From positions 1 through 59,588 of the forward strand of contig SFDM01000015.1 of NCBI GenBank assembly GCA_004558205.1: 59,588 nt of DNA. Reading direction: 5' to 3'. Below are positions 35,652 to 44,269 of the stretch, one piece after another; the first letter of the stretch is position 1; the number at the start of each line of letters is the position of its first letter. The notes under the pieces were generated by a model that saw only the letters and a program-made list of their open reading frames with translations, did not search any database and was not told the DNA's origin. Both the position numbers and the translations under genes were made by a program. The stretch is from Pyramidobacter piscolens. GTDB taxonomy: Bacteria; Synergistota; Synergistia; Synergistales; Dethiosulfovibrionaceae.

Positions 35652-36869
35652 TTAAAATCCGACATAACTTGCAACATCCAGAGCCCTATTTCGAAGCTCA
35701 ACATAATGCTTAAAGTTTTTGGTTAAGTATATGGATGGCAATTGCGTATTTTCTGTAAGAGTATGCAAATAAGGGATATAGGCCGTGGAAAGGTTACGAT
35801 TATATTTAACGTAACCATCACTCATAATTGCGATTATATTTCTATCAAACAATTTATGATGATTCTCACATAACCACAGACCGTTATCTCCATCTGTTAC
35901 ATATCGAACTTTATCGTCTATGCTGATTGATTTTGCAGTCCTTATACTCGCAACCGGCCAAATATGTGCTCCCTGAATTATATCAGGGATCGTACATCCA
36001 CACAGGGCACAATGTTTCTCACCAAGTTTAGCAAGTAAATTATACTGATACCTCGGAGAACGTAGTTGATTACCACGACTCTCTTCAAAAATTCTTTTTT
36101 CAAAAGTCAAGTCTGTTTTTATGATATCAACCGTATCCATTTTTCTGAGGACTTGTAAACTTGATTCCGGCAGTTCCTTCAAATTTCCTTCTAATATTTC
36201 ATATAACTTGATTTTTCCTGTGCGCCCAATTATCACGGATATTGCATAACATATAAGGCTGGATTCATATTTGCTTGCACCATAGGTTTTACAATATGCC
36301 TCATATTCACCATCCTCGTTTTTGCTTATATAAGTGGAATTATTGCTTCTATTTGTCCCGCGATTCTCATCACGCGCTCGCATCATGTCTTCAATTGTTA
36401 CAAAACTGGTTGCTGCGGATGAAGTGGGGAAATTCAGGAAAGTAAATCCTACTGTCTGCATAAGTCTATAAATGAACATATGGTAATCTGTTGCAGGATT
36501 TCCACTCTTGCAGATGAAGTAATAGTACAACTTCTTTTTTTCGTAAGGACACATGTAAAAGATATTAAATGCCGTGGGGACACTCTGAATACTTGAGTTA
36601 CGCCCCTCAATAGCCAGTTCTGAAAATGTTATGAAGTGCACATAGTCTCCATAGCGAAGTGTTGCCAGTCGCCCCTTATTATAGGTGTTAGACAAAAAAT
36701 CATCACTATAATCATTGTCTACATATTGACAATTATAATCTGAGCGCCCGGTTATTTTCAGGCAGATATCTTTTAAGCTTTCATTATCAAGTTGATCTTG
36801 AAAGGTTAGTCCCGTCTGTGCGGATTTTTGTAAATTTCGCTTGATTACGAATAATGGTTTATCGCTCAT
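35652..36869 (-). CDS. HNH restriction endonuclease
   Basis: 405 aa, ATG 36869, overlapping the methyltransferase gene by 11 bases. The C-terminal HNH domain (about 285-345) has a CALC/C pair, AHIWPVASIR, DGDNGLWLCENHHKLFDRN; the histidines and asparagines of the betabeta-alpha-metal nuclease are all present. The N-terminal 280 residues have no motif that I recognise and may read the DNA target. Coupled to a fused two-domain adenine methyltransferase, it is most simply the nuclease of a Type II restriction-modification system. Confidence 0.78.
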   Translation of the reverse strand: MSDKPLFVIKRNLQKSAQTGLTFQDQLDNESLKDICLKITGRSDYNCQYVDNDYSDDFLSNTYNKGRLATLRYGDYVHFITFSELAIEGRNSSIQSVPTAFNIFYMCPYEKKKLYYYFICKSGNPATDYHMFIYRLMQTVGFTFLNFPTSSAATSFVTIEDMMRARDENRGTNRSNNSTYISKNEDGEYEAYCKTYGASKYESSLICYAISVIIGRTGKIKLYEILEGNLKELPESSLQVLRKMDTVDIIKTDLTFEKRIFEESRGNQLRSPRYQYNLLAKLGEKHCALCGCTIPDIIQGAHIWPVASIRTAKSISIDDKVRYVTDGDNGLWLCENHHKLFDRNIIAIMSDGYVKYNRNLSTAYIPYLHTLTENTQLPSIYLTKNFKHYVELRNRALDVASYVGF

Positions 36870-38721
36870 AATTGGTCACCAATATTTCCTTTCTTCGGCT
36901 TCCAGATATCCCCAGAACATCCCCTAACTCTATTATATGGTAATTGTTGCATCTCGTCCAATTCAATAGATTTTGGTTTATCTTGCCTTTGTGCTCCAAG
37001 ACATATGACAACATGAATCGGCCTCCTTCACCGTTTAATCTATCCAGAAAGTCAAAGAGAGCAGATTCATGCGAAGTATCCCAACCTTTAAACCCCCGTT
37101 TCCCGTCATTATATGAGCCATTGGTAAGCATATACGGTGGATCAAGGTATATGAAAGTGTGTCCATCATTAACATAATGAAACATATCCGTGTAATCTGA
37201 ACAGTAGAATCGGACATTTAATTCCTTTATACGGCGTGAAAAGCTTATCAGCTTTTCCAAAATTTTGTCATTGAACCAGCGCATACCCACAGGATTGTTA
37301 AATTCATGATTTCCATTAAAACGAATTTGTTGCTGAAAGCTATATAGTATAACCACCAGCAATACTCGCGGGTCGCGCTTATTCTCGGGAAAAGAGTTGT
37401 AATAATTGCGCACTTTGAGATAAGATTCTTTGTTTCCAGGTTCCAATTCAAAGCGTTGTATAATTTTCTTTATATAGGCAATATAAGAAAATGTATCATA
37501 ATGCCAGAATGATTCGATAAGTTCTTTGACAAAATGATTGTACTCGTTGTATATGATACTTTCAGATTTTATGTTGATTCCAACATTAAAACCGCCTCCG
37601 AATGCATCTATAAAACTGTCTATGTCGACCGGAAGGTTTTTCCTTATTTCTGCAATTACACGAGTTTTATTTCCTATATAGTTGAGCGGCGATTCATATA
37701 CGACATCAGAAGGATCCTTTTTCTCTACAAAGAACAAATATTCAAAATGCTCCTTATGATTTTGTGACTTCCAATTCTGATATTTTTTATAGCCAATTTT
37801 TTTGCAGCAATACGTTTCTGGCTTTCCATAGCGTTTCATAACAGCTTCAATATACTCTTTTGACATTAAGCCATCGTTATTATAGCTAAGGACAATATAG
37901 CGTGCTTTTGTTTTAGCAATAATCTTATCGAAAAGGATATTAACCTTATATTCTTTGGACCAATCGGATCTCATAGGCATAACAGGGCGAGACCCCGTCA
38001 CCTTACTAACAGAAGGACAATCATTCAAAATCAGTGTTTCAAGCAAATGATATTGTGTTCCATACTGATTTTGTGTGTACGGTGGATCTAAATATAGAAT
38101 ATCACATTCAACGTCCGAAATAATATTTTCTATTCTGTCGTTGTAAATCGCAATATCTTTGGGCATACACTCATTGTATGATGGCTTTATAAAATCAATT
38201 GGTTTCAATGCTCGTCCATCCCACTTCTTTAAGAATGCTCCGTACACTCCCGCAGTATTTGAAACCTTTGACACAGATTCTATGAGACTGGCAAGAAGAA
38301 ACATATATTCTGATTCAGCAAGCAATTCACTTCTGTACCATTCTTCTATCTGATTTCTGAAATAGTCTATTCTTGCAGCATTCTCTGGAGTAAAATACAT
38401 TCTATCGCTTTCAGCCGATGAGTACGTTTTATATATAAAGCCGTGGATTTCATCATCGCTTTTGTTTAAAAACTCAAACGGATCAAAACCAAGTTTTTCA
38501 AAATAACAGATTGGAGCATATAGCCTACCGGCTGTATAAACAGTAGCCCATTTAAGGTTGTCGTTAATAACGATATTAAATCTATCTTTTAATCTGTCTG
38601 ATACAGCGCCTGTTCCGCAAAAAGCATCGAATAAAATGAGCTTATCTTCAGATTCTATTCTACTATCAATAAAAGAATCAATTTGCTCTACGATTGACTC
38701 TTTGTTTCCTATAAATCTCAT
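36859..38721 (-). CDS. Fused double D12-class N6-adenine methyltransferase
   Basis: 620 aa made of two Dam-like (D12 class) methyltransferases. Half 1 (1-335): RFIGNKESIV, FDAFCGTGAVS and the catalytic DPPY at residue 212. Half 2 (342-620): LNYIGNKTRVI, FIDAFGGGFNVG and DPPY at 527. Both halves keep the SAM-binding and catalytic motifs. The build resembles M.FokI, in which each half methylates one strand of an asymmetric site, so the associated nuclease probably cuts an asymmetric (Type IIS-like) sequence. The start overlaps the regulator stop (ATGA). Confidence 0.85.
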   Translation of the reverse strand: MRFIGNKESIVEQIDSFIDSRIESEDKLILFDAFCGTGAVSDRLKDRFNIVINDNLKWATVYTAGRLYAPICYFEKLGFDPFEFLNKSDDEIHGFIYKTYSSAESDRMYFTPENAARIDYFRNQIEEWYRSELLAESEYMFLLASLIESVSKVSNTAGVYGAFLKKWDGRALKPIDFIKPSYNECMPKDIAIYNDRIENIISDVECDILYLDPPYTQNQYGTQYHLLETLILNDCPSVSKVTGSRPVMPMRSDWSKEYKVNILFDKIIAKTKARYIVLSYNNDGLMSKEYIEAVMKRYGKPETYCCKKIGYKKYQNWKSQNHKEHFEYLFFVEKKDPSDVVYESPLNYIGNKTRVIAEIRKNLPVDIDSFIDAFGGGFNVGINIKSESIIYNEYNHFVKELIESFWHYDTFSYIAYIKKIIQRFELEPGNKESYLKVRNYYNSFPENKRDPRVLLVVILYSFQQQIRFNGNHEFNNPVGMRWFNDKILEKLISFSRRIKELNVRFYCSDYTDMFHYVNDGHTFIYLDPPYMLTNGSYNDGKRGFKGWDTSHESALFDFLDRLNGEGGRFMLSYVLEHKGKINQNLLNWTRCNNYHIIELGDVLGISGSRRKEILVTNYER

Positions 38722-38942
38722 TTTTCTGACACCTTATCCTCATCCGGAATGAACTCCACAATATCATCTACCTTGCAGTCCAGCACACGGCAGATTTTCT
38801 CAATCGAATCGAGGGACACATACTCGTCCCTGCGCATCCGCGTTGAAATATTAGCACTGTAGCCGGCTTCTTTCTGAAGTTCCGCAGCAGTCATATTTCT
38901 ATCTATCAGCATGTGGAATAATTTCTTGTAGCTTACAGCCAT
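38718..38942 (-). CDS. XRE-family regulator of the restriction-modification operon
   Basis: 74 aa. The helix-turn-helix spans about residues 17-62 (MTAAELQKEAGYSANISTRM, SLDSIEKICRVLDCKVDDI). Such small Cro/C1-type proteins are typical of this element class and also act as controller proteins in R-M operons. First gene of the minus-strand defence operon, translationally coupled to the methyltransferase, so probably autoregulatory and delaying nuclease expression on entry. Confidence 0.82.
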   Translation of the reverse strand: MAVSYKKLFHMLIDRNMTAAELQKEAGYSANISTRMRRDEYVSLDSIEKICRVLDCKVDDIVEFIPDEDKVSEK

Positions 38943-39044
38943 AGTACGCCTCCTCTTCGTAACGGTGTACTAAACATAGCATATCACGAAAATGTGAATT
39001 TTTCAAGTGGGTATGAAAATTTCACGGTGCATCTAAAAAGAAGC

Positions 39045-39986
39045 TTATGTTTCTGACTTCTTCCTCTTGTAATATGCTCTCGCCTTACGGTTGTTCCGCT
39101 CGGCTTTACAATTCGGATTATCACAGTACCTCTGGCGGCTGGAATGCCGGACAAAGTACTCTCCGCAACACATACACGTTAGGATGGAGCCTTGTGAAAA
39201 TTCGTAATCCATATCGACATCCACTGGAGGAGCGACATCGGATACCATTCTGGCAAAGGAATACCAAGCAATATCGAACACGGAATGTATCTCTGCGCTC
39301 ATCTCGGCTTTGTGTGTTTTCCGGTTTTGCTTGACACGCATTTTGAAGTCCGGGAACATTTCGAGCACATCAAATATACGGTCATTATAATCGGAGTTGA
39401 AATGCTCCAGGTATTCGGCATCATCTGTGTATTGGCTGTACTTTTCCAAAAACGGCAGACTGTCGCATACCCGACCTTCATAGTATAAATTCCGCCCGGC
39501 GGCGACATTGTGACCATACCTTAGTTTTTGAAGGGCATCGTAGTATTCAAAAGCAGTTCCAAGTTTACACAGGTCAGAAACAAAGGTACGGACTTCAAAA
39601 GTTGCCCTATTTTGCAGCCATTCATGAAAATACGGATTCATAAAATCGCCGTTTTCGATTTCAAGGCACAATTCTTCAACATCATAGGGATGGATATTAT
39701 TTCTGCACCAGTCCCATACAAGGTCGGTAATGCGCTCGTTAGCATCGGGCGCATTTATTTTTTTGTACAGGTTACATAGACTGGCAAGCAGTTCCTGCCC
39801 GGTAATAGAATAGTCCGTCCCGCTTGTCGGCTGTCCCATAAAACTGAACAGCGGTTTTATCTCGTCTTCCTTGCTGGCATGATTATATTCAGGCACGTAT
39901 TCCGGGAAACGGACAGCCTTGTATATCATCTCACCAACGCCGCCGATCTCTGTAAAGGTGTAGTGTTCGGTCTGAATCTGTTTCAT
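39045..39986 (-). CDS. DUF6076-type protein with C-terminal zinc finger
   Basis: 313 aa from ATG 39986 (AGAGG upstream); the longer frame before it is non-coding. The C-terminus has CMCCGEYFVRH and CDNPNCKAERNNRKARAYYKRKK, a four-cysteine zinc-binding motif with a very basic tail. This layout occurs in a family found in mobile elements of Firmicutes (DUF6076, recalled). Function is unknown; possibly nucleic-acid binding. It lies upstream of the defence operon on the same strand, separated by 102 bases. Confidence 0.65.
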   Translation of the reverse strand: MKQIQTEHYTFTEIGGVGEMIYKAVRFPEYVPEYNHASKEDEIKPLFSFMGQPTSGTDYSITGQELLASLCNLYKKINAPDANERITDLVWDWCRNNIHPYDVEELCLEIENGDFMNPYFHEWLQNRATFEVRTFVSDLCKLGTAFEYYDALQKLRYGHNVAAGRNLYYEGRVCDSLPFLEKYSQYTDDAEYLEHFNSDYNDRIFDVLEMFPDFKMRVKQNRKTHKAEMSAEIHSVFDIAWYSFARMVSDVAPPVDVDMDYEFSQGSILTCMCCGEYFVRHSSRQRYCDNPNCKAERNNRKARAYYKRKKSET

Positions 39987-40288
39987 TTGAATTAACCTCT
40001 TCCTTACCAATGGCATTACCGTTGAAAAATGTACTTCGGTAATACTATACGCTATAATTGAGACAAATACAAGAGCAAATTGTAAATTCGCCTTGGATTT
40101 TTCGCTCCTTGACAACAGAATAGTCCGATCCGTAAGGGGTACCCGCCGGAGCACAGCGCGATGACTGCAAGAGAGCCTGTCCCTCCCGGTAGAGAAAACG
40201 CGGAGTCCTCAGACAAGAGGCTGCCGCAGGAAACGTAGCGGACGGATGCCAACATCAAAATCAAACAGAAACGGAGGTAATGAAGAGT
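39987..40288. promoter_or_regulatory. Divergent intergenic region of the element
   Basis: About 300 bases between divergent genes. The DUF6076-proximal side is AT-rich (TATACGCTATAATTGAG near 40045); the excisionase-proximal half is GC-richer with several short inverted repeats (around 40140-40250). It probably holds both promoters; no ORF is convincing. Confidence 0.4.
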
Positions 40289-40468
40289 ATGGAAAAGACA
40301 ACCATGAGCGTGCAGGAGCTGTCCGCGCAGATGGGCATCTCTCTGCCAAAGGCATATGAGCTTGCGAAATCGGAGGGCTTCCCGTCCATCCGCATCGGCA
40401 CGAGGATCCTTATCCCGGTTGACGCTTTTCGGGAATGGCTGGTCATCACTTCTAATAAAGAGGAATGA
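40289..40468 (+). CDS. Excisionase/AlpA-type helix-turn-helix protein
   Basis: 59 aa from ATG 40289, 11 bases after GGAGG; ATG 40280 lies only two bases from it. The MerR-like winged helix (SVQELSAQMGISLPKAYELAKSEGFPSIRIGTRILIPVDAF) is the HTH_17 pattern of excisionases. It probably directs excision by the serine recombinase or regulates the plus-strand operon that follows. Four bases overlap the next open frame, but the likely start of that gene is at 40504. Confidence 0.8.
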   Translation: MEKTTMSVQELSAQMGISLPKAYELAKSEGFPSIRIGTRILIPVDAFREWLVITSNKEE

Positions 40469-40503
40469 CCACCGCAGAACTATCAGAGGAAGGAGGCGAG
40501 AAA

Positions 40504-42786
40504 ATGTCCGGCTTAAATGAATTTACATTCTGGCGTGCGTCATGCGTTCAAAATCCGAAAAACTGCGCATATCCCAAAAGGGTCGTTGTTACCGATGCGG
40601 AGTTATTCAATGCGATGGCGCATTTCGATCATGTGTCCGCCACATATAAAAACAACTATCGGAGCAATGAAACATTCGAGGAATCGGAGGTTCAGTCCGG
40701 CGATGTGGATAACGACAAGGTCACCGACCCGAAGGACTGGGTACTGCAAGAGGATATCCATCGGATTTTTGAAGGTGTGCCGCATATCATCTCGGAAAGC
40801 AAGAATCACATGAAGCCGAAAGGCACAAAGCCTCCTGCTCCCCGATACCATGTTTTCTGGAAAGCGTTACGAGAAACGGACTACACAGCCTATGCTGCTT
40901 TTAAGGAGCGGCTGCAGAGACGGTTTCCGTTCTTAGACCTGAAAGCACTTGACGCGGCGAGATATTTTGACGGCACGGAGAATCCGAACGCCGTGTTTTA
41001 TCCCGGCACGATCACCATCAACGAGTTTATGGACAGGCTTGAGGCGGAGGAGCAGGAATCGGAAGAATCGACTGCCGCCGATACGATCGAGGAGGGAACG
41101 CGCAACAGCACCATGTTCCATTTTGCCGTCCGCACATTGAAACGCTATGGCAATAGCGAGGACGCAAGAGGGCTGTTCCGGGAAGAATCGGAAAAATGTA
41201 TTCCTGCTCTTGATAGGAGGGAACTGAACGGCATATGGAAAAGTGCGCTGAAATACTACGGTCTCATCAAACAGCAGCCGGGATATGTCCCACCGGAGCA
41301 GTATAACGCTCCGAAAGAGGTGCAGTGGGAACCGCCGATCCCGTTTGAGGAAATTACGCTGCCGCCGTTCCCGGTTGACGCCTTGCCAAGCAGAGTTCGC
41401 CCTTATGTGGAGGCGGTGGCCGAAACCACGCAAACGCCGGTGGATATGGCGGCTACTGCCGCAATAGCGGTCATGGCAAGCTGCATCCAGGGCAAATACC
41501 TCGTGCAGGCAAAGGCGGACTGGACGGAACCAACAAATCTGTACGCGCTCATAGTGGCGGAACCGTCGGAGCGAAAATCCGCTGTCACGAGCCTGATGGT
41601 CAAGCCCGTCAATCTCTATGAAACGGAGTACAACAAAAGGAACGCGGCGGCACTGGAGAAGAACAGAATGCAAAAACGGATCCTGGAAAAACGGCAACGA
41701 TCTATCGAGGACAAGGTAGCCAAAGGAAAAGCCGAGGAAAACGAACTGGACGATATCGTTTCTGAAATCTCACGGTTCAGAGAACTGGCTCCCATGCAAC
41801 TGTATGCAGATGATGTAACGCCGGAGAAATTGATCTCCGTGCTTGCGGAGCATGACGGCATCGCCTCCGTTATATCGGCGGAGGGTGGCATTTTCGACCA
41901 GCTTGCCGGAGGGATGTATTCCAAGGCCGTCAACATTGATGTGTTCCTCAAGGGGCACGCCGGAGACGCCATCCGCATAGACCGAATCGGCAGAAACAGC
42001 GAAAGCGTGGAATCGCCCGCACTGACGCTGCTATTCGCCGTGCAGCCGAATGTACTGTCCGGGCTTATGCAGAATAATACCTTTCGCGGCAGAGGACTGA
42101 CGGCAAGATTTCTCTACACCATGCCCGTTACCCGTGTCGGAAACAGAAAGTATCGCACAGAGCCGATTCCAAAGGATGCGGAGCAGCAGTATTTTACGCT
42201 GATAGGCAATCTTCTGGACGAGGAGTGTAATCCGACCGTGAAATGCCCGGAAATCATTACACTGTCGGAAGAGGCGGACAGGATGCTCGAAGCGTTTGCT
42301 ACGGAACTGGAGCCGAAGCTGCGGACAGAGTACATTGACTTCTCCGATTGGGCAGGAAAGCTGTGCGGCGCGATCGTCCGCATCAGCGGAATCCTATTCC
42401 GAGCGGAAATAAACGGCTACCACGCATTCCTGCAGGAGCCGGAGCCGCCCGTGGTGGACGGTGCTACTATGCAGAGAGCCATCACCCTTGGACGGTATTA
42501 CACGGAACACGCAAGAGCCGCCTATCTGCTGATGGGAGCCGACCCTGTGGTAAAGCAGTGCAAATATGTACTGAGATCCGTTCAGAGCGCAGGACTTGCA
42601 GAACTGAGCAAGCGTGACATTATGCGCCTGTGCCGCGGCTTCAAAAAGGCCGAGGAACTTCAGCCCGTGCTGGACAGGTTGTGCGAGTATGGATATCTGG
42701 CGGCAAAGCCGGGAGAGGCAAAGACCGGCGGAGGGAGACCTACGTCACAGGGGTATCTCGTCAATCCTGCGGTATTTGCTTCGTGA
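40504..42786 (+). CDS. Primase-like/DUF3987 replication protein
   Basis: 760 aa from ATG 40504 (AAGGAGG upstream). The N-terminal 190 residues look like an archaeo-eukaryotic primase fold, with SGDVDND (about residues 64-70) as candidate metal ligands and the later PRYHVFWKA. Residues about 280-740 are DUF3987, a helicase-like ATPase, with EPSERKSAV (about 351) in place of Walker A. Such proteins replicate plasmids and phage satellites. It is the largest gene of the element and suggests an autonomous replication stage after excision. Confidence 0.75.
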   Translation: MSGLNEFTFWRASCVQNPKNCAYPKRVVVTDAELFNAMAHFDHVSATYKNNYRSNETFEESEVQSGDVDNDKVTDPKDWVLQEDIHRIFEGVPHIISESKNHMKPKGTKPPAPRYHVFWKALRETDYTAYAAFKERLQRRFPFLDLKALDAARYFDGTENPNAVFYPGTITINEFMDRLEAEEQESEESTAADTIEEGTRNSTMFHFAVRTLKRYGNSEDARGLFREESEKCIPALDRRELNGIWKSALKYYGLIKQQPGYVPPEQYNAPKEVQWEPPIPFEEITLPPFPVDALPSRVRPYVEAVAETTQTPVDMAATAAIAVMASCIQGKYLVQAKADWTEPTNLYALIVAEPSERKSAVTSLMVKPVNLYETEYNKRNAAALEKNRMQKRILEKRQRSIEDKVAKGKAEENELDDIVSEISRFRELAPMQLYADDVTPEKLISVLAEHDGIASVISAEGGIFDQLAGGMYSKAVNIDVFLKGHAGDAIRIDRIGRNSESVESPALTLLFAVQPNVLSGLMQNNTFRGRGLTARFLYTMPVTRVGNRKYRTEPIPKDAEQQYFTLIGNLLDEECNPTVKCPEIITLSEEADRMLEAFATELEPKLRTEYIDFSDWAGKLCGAIVRISGILFRAEINGYHAFLQEPEPPVVDGATMQRAITLGRYYTEHARAAYLLMGADPVVKQCKYVLRSVQSAGLAELSKRDIMRLCRGFKKAEELQPVLDRLCEYGYLAAKPGEAKTGGGRPTSQGYLVNPAVFAS

Positions 42787-42803
42787 CAGGCTGCAGAAGT
42801 TTT

Positions 42804-42978
42804 GTCCTTTCTGTCCGTTCTGTCCCGGAGGGAAAATATATAAAGCAGTATGTCCTTTCCGTCACATATTCATATAGTTCCCCATTTCATCATTATCATT
42901 TCATTCATTTGATGTATATGGGGTTACGGCAGTCGGATTTTCAATATCTGACTACGGGACAAATGTGACAGAAAGAAC
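42804..42978. repeat. Iteron-like short repeats downstream of the primase gene
   Basis: GTCCTTTCTGTCC (42804), GTCCTTTCCGTCAC (42852) and the inverted GTGACAGAAAGAAC (42965) share a core; GTTCTGTCCC lies between. They flank a very AT-rich stretch (42890-42920). This could be the element's replication origin, but the repeats are few. Confidence 0.3.
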
Positions 42979-43012
42979 AAAACCACATTTCAAGGGAAGG
43001 AGGGAAACGACA

Positions 43013-43357
43013 ATGGTACATTACCCGTCACTGCCGGAGCTGAAAAAGGCTCTCGGAGCGAATTACAGCATCCGCACCATCGACTTGGAAAAGTGCCTGT
43101 ACCGGGATTTCGGCAACGGCTTCAATGTGGAGATCAGCGGATGCAGCCGCGCCAATCGGAAGTGTCCGGCTACGCTATATCTCTGGTACGGCGACCGTGC
43201 GCCGGACTGCATCATCGTGAAAACGGTGCGTGATGTAGGGCGCAGCGCAGAAGCCATCGGCGAGGCTGTGGAGCAGCTATTTGACTACTCCAATCAGCTG
43301 CTCGCCAGCGGCTACACGGACAAAGACAAGCTGTTTTGGCTGAAACACAATTCATAA
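43013..43357 (+). CDS. Hypothetical protein of the element
   Basis: 114 aa from ATG 43013 (GGAGG upstream). Alpha/beta composition with VHYPSLPELKKALG at the start and a helix-rich end. I do not recognise it. It is part of a tight run of four small genes between the primase and capsid genes. Confidence 0.6.
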   Translation: MVHYPSLPELKKALGANYSIRTIDLEKCLYRDFGNGFNVEISGCSRANRKCPATLYLWYGDRAPDCIIVKTVRDVGRSAEAIGEAVEQLFDYSNQLLASGYTDKDKLFWLKHNS

Positions 43358-43376
43358 GAAAGAGAGGATTTTCAAA

Positions 43377-43619
43377 TTGAGGTACAAAATTTACTATGGC
43401 GCAGGGCCGACATTCACGGATGCCGACAGGAAAGATTTTTCCCGTGGCGGCTACGAATGCAAAGCCCTAATGAAAGACCGCCGGAACAGACCCGTGGTCA
43501 TTTCACAGAGCAAGGACCGGGATTTTTCCGTGTGGAAGGTCGAGTACGGCTTCTCCTGCGTGCTGTTCGGCTCGTATGAGGAGGCAATGGCATTTTGCCG
43601 CGGCCGGTTCACAAGATAG
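43377..43619 (+). CDS. Small hypothetical protein of the element
   Basis: 80 aa, TTG start at 43377 with AGAGAGGA upstream. Sequence RYKIYYGAG...SVWKVEYGFSC...GSYEEAMAFCRGRF looks like a small beta-rich domain. No family recognised. It ends nine bases before the next start. Confidence 0.5.
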   Translation: MRYKIYYGAGPTFTDADRKDFSRGGYECKALMKDRRNRPVVISQSKDRDFSVWKVEYGFSCVLFGSYEEAMAFCRGRFTR

Positions 43620-43627
43620 GAGCCGCT

Positions 43628-43918
43628 ATGCAGGAGATCAAATATTACCCGCTCATCGACTGCGACAGCACGGGCAAGGAGAAAACACCCCTGTTCTTTT
43701 CCGGCGATGAGGCTACGGTACGGCAAAGCCACGAAATGTATCTGCAGGAGGTCGTTTCGCAGTTTTACCGACTTTGTTCCGTCAACCGTGTATCAACCGC
43801 AACTGCGAAAGTCTTTACCATCCACTGTCCGCTGTGCGGGAAAGGTATGACGCCGATCTCGCAGCCTGCGGACAACCACCATCTGGCACTCTACTGCTGC
43901 CGGAACTGTCATAAATAA
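43628..43918 (+). CDS. Small zinc-ribbon protein
   Basis: 96 aa from ATG 43628 (AGGAG upstream). C-terminal zinc ribbon: CPLCGKGM and CCRNC. The N-terminal half is unremarkable. Probably a nucleic-acid or protein-binding accessory of the element. Confidence 0.6.
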   Translation: MQEIKYYPLIDCDSTGKEKTPLFFSGDEATVRQSHEMYLQEVVSQFYRLCSVNRVSTATAKVFTIHCPLCGKGMTPISQPADNHHLALYCCRNCHK

Positions 43919-43936
43919 GAAAGTGAGGAACACAAA

Positions 43937-44269
43937 ATGAGCAACTATCCTTTAAGAGCAAACAAGTACAACTGGCGTTCCTTTACGCCGGAAACCAACC
44001 ACTACTACACCGAGGAGTATACCGCAAGTATGTGCGATATGTATCTCACCGATGAGTTTATCCGTGACAAACATAACAGCATCCATCGCTACTACCGGCT
44101 TCATGCCAAACAGCCGCACAGTATTGAAATGGCGCTTGCCTACGATATCAAGTGCCCGCGCTGCAAAGGCAATGACCTCAAGCAGGTCGGCAGATGCAAG
44201 AATTTTTATACGCTGGGTCTGTACGAATGCCCGGTGTGCGACAGAGATCAGAAAGGAACACGGAAATGA
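43937..44269 (+). CDS. Small zinc-ribbon protein, second
   Basis: 110 aa, ATG 43937. The C-terminal CPRCKGNDLKQVGRC and CPVC form a zinc ribbon like that of the gene before it. The stop overlaps the capsid gene start (ATGA), so the two are translated together, hinting at a functional link with the capsid protein. Confidence 0.65.
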   Translation: MSNYPLRANKYNWRSFTPETNHYYTEEYTASMCDMYLTDEFIRDKHNSIHRYYRLHAKQPHSIEMALAYDIKCPRCKGNDLKQVGRCKNFYTLGLYECPVCDRDQKGTRK

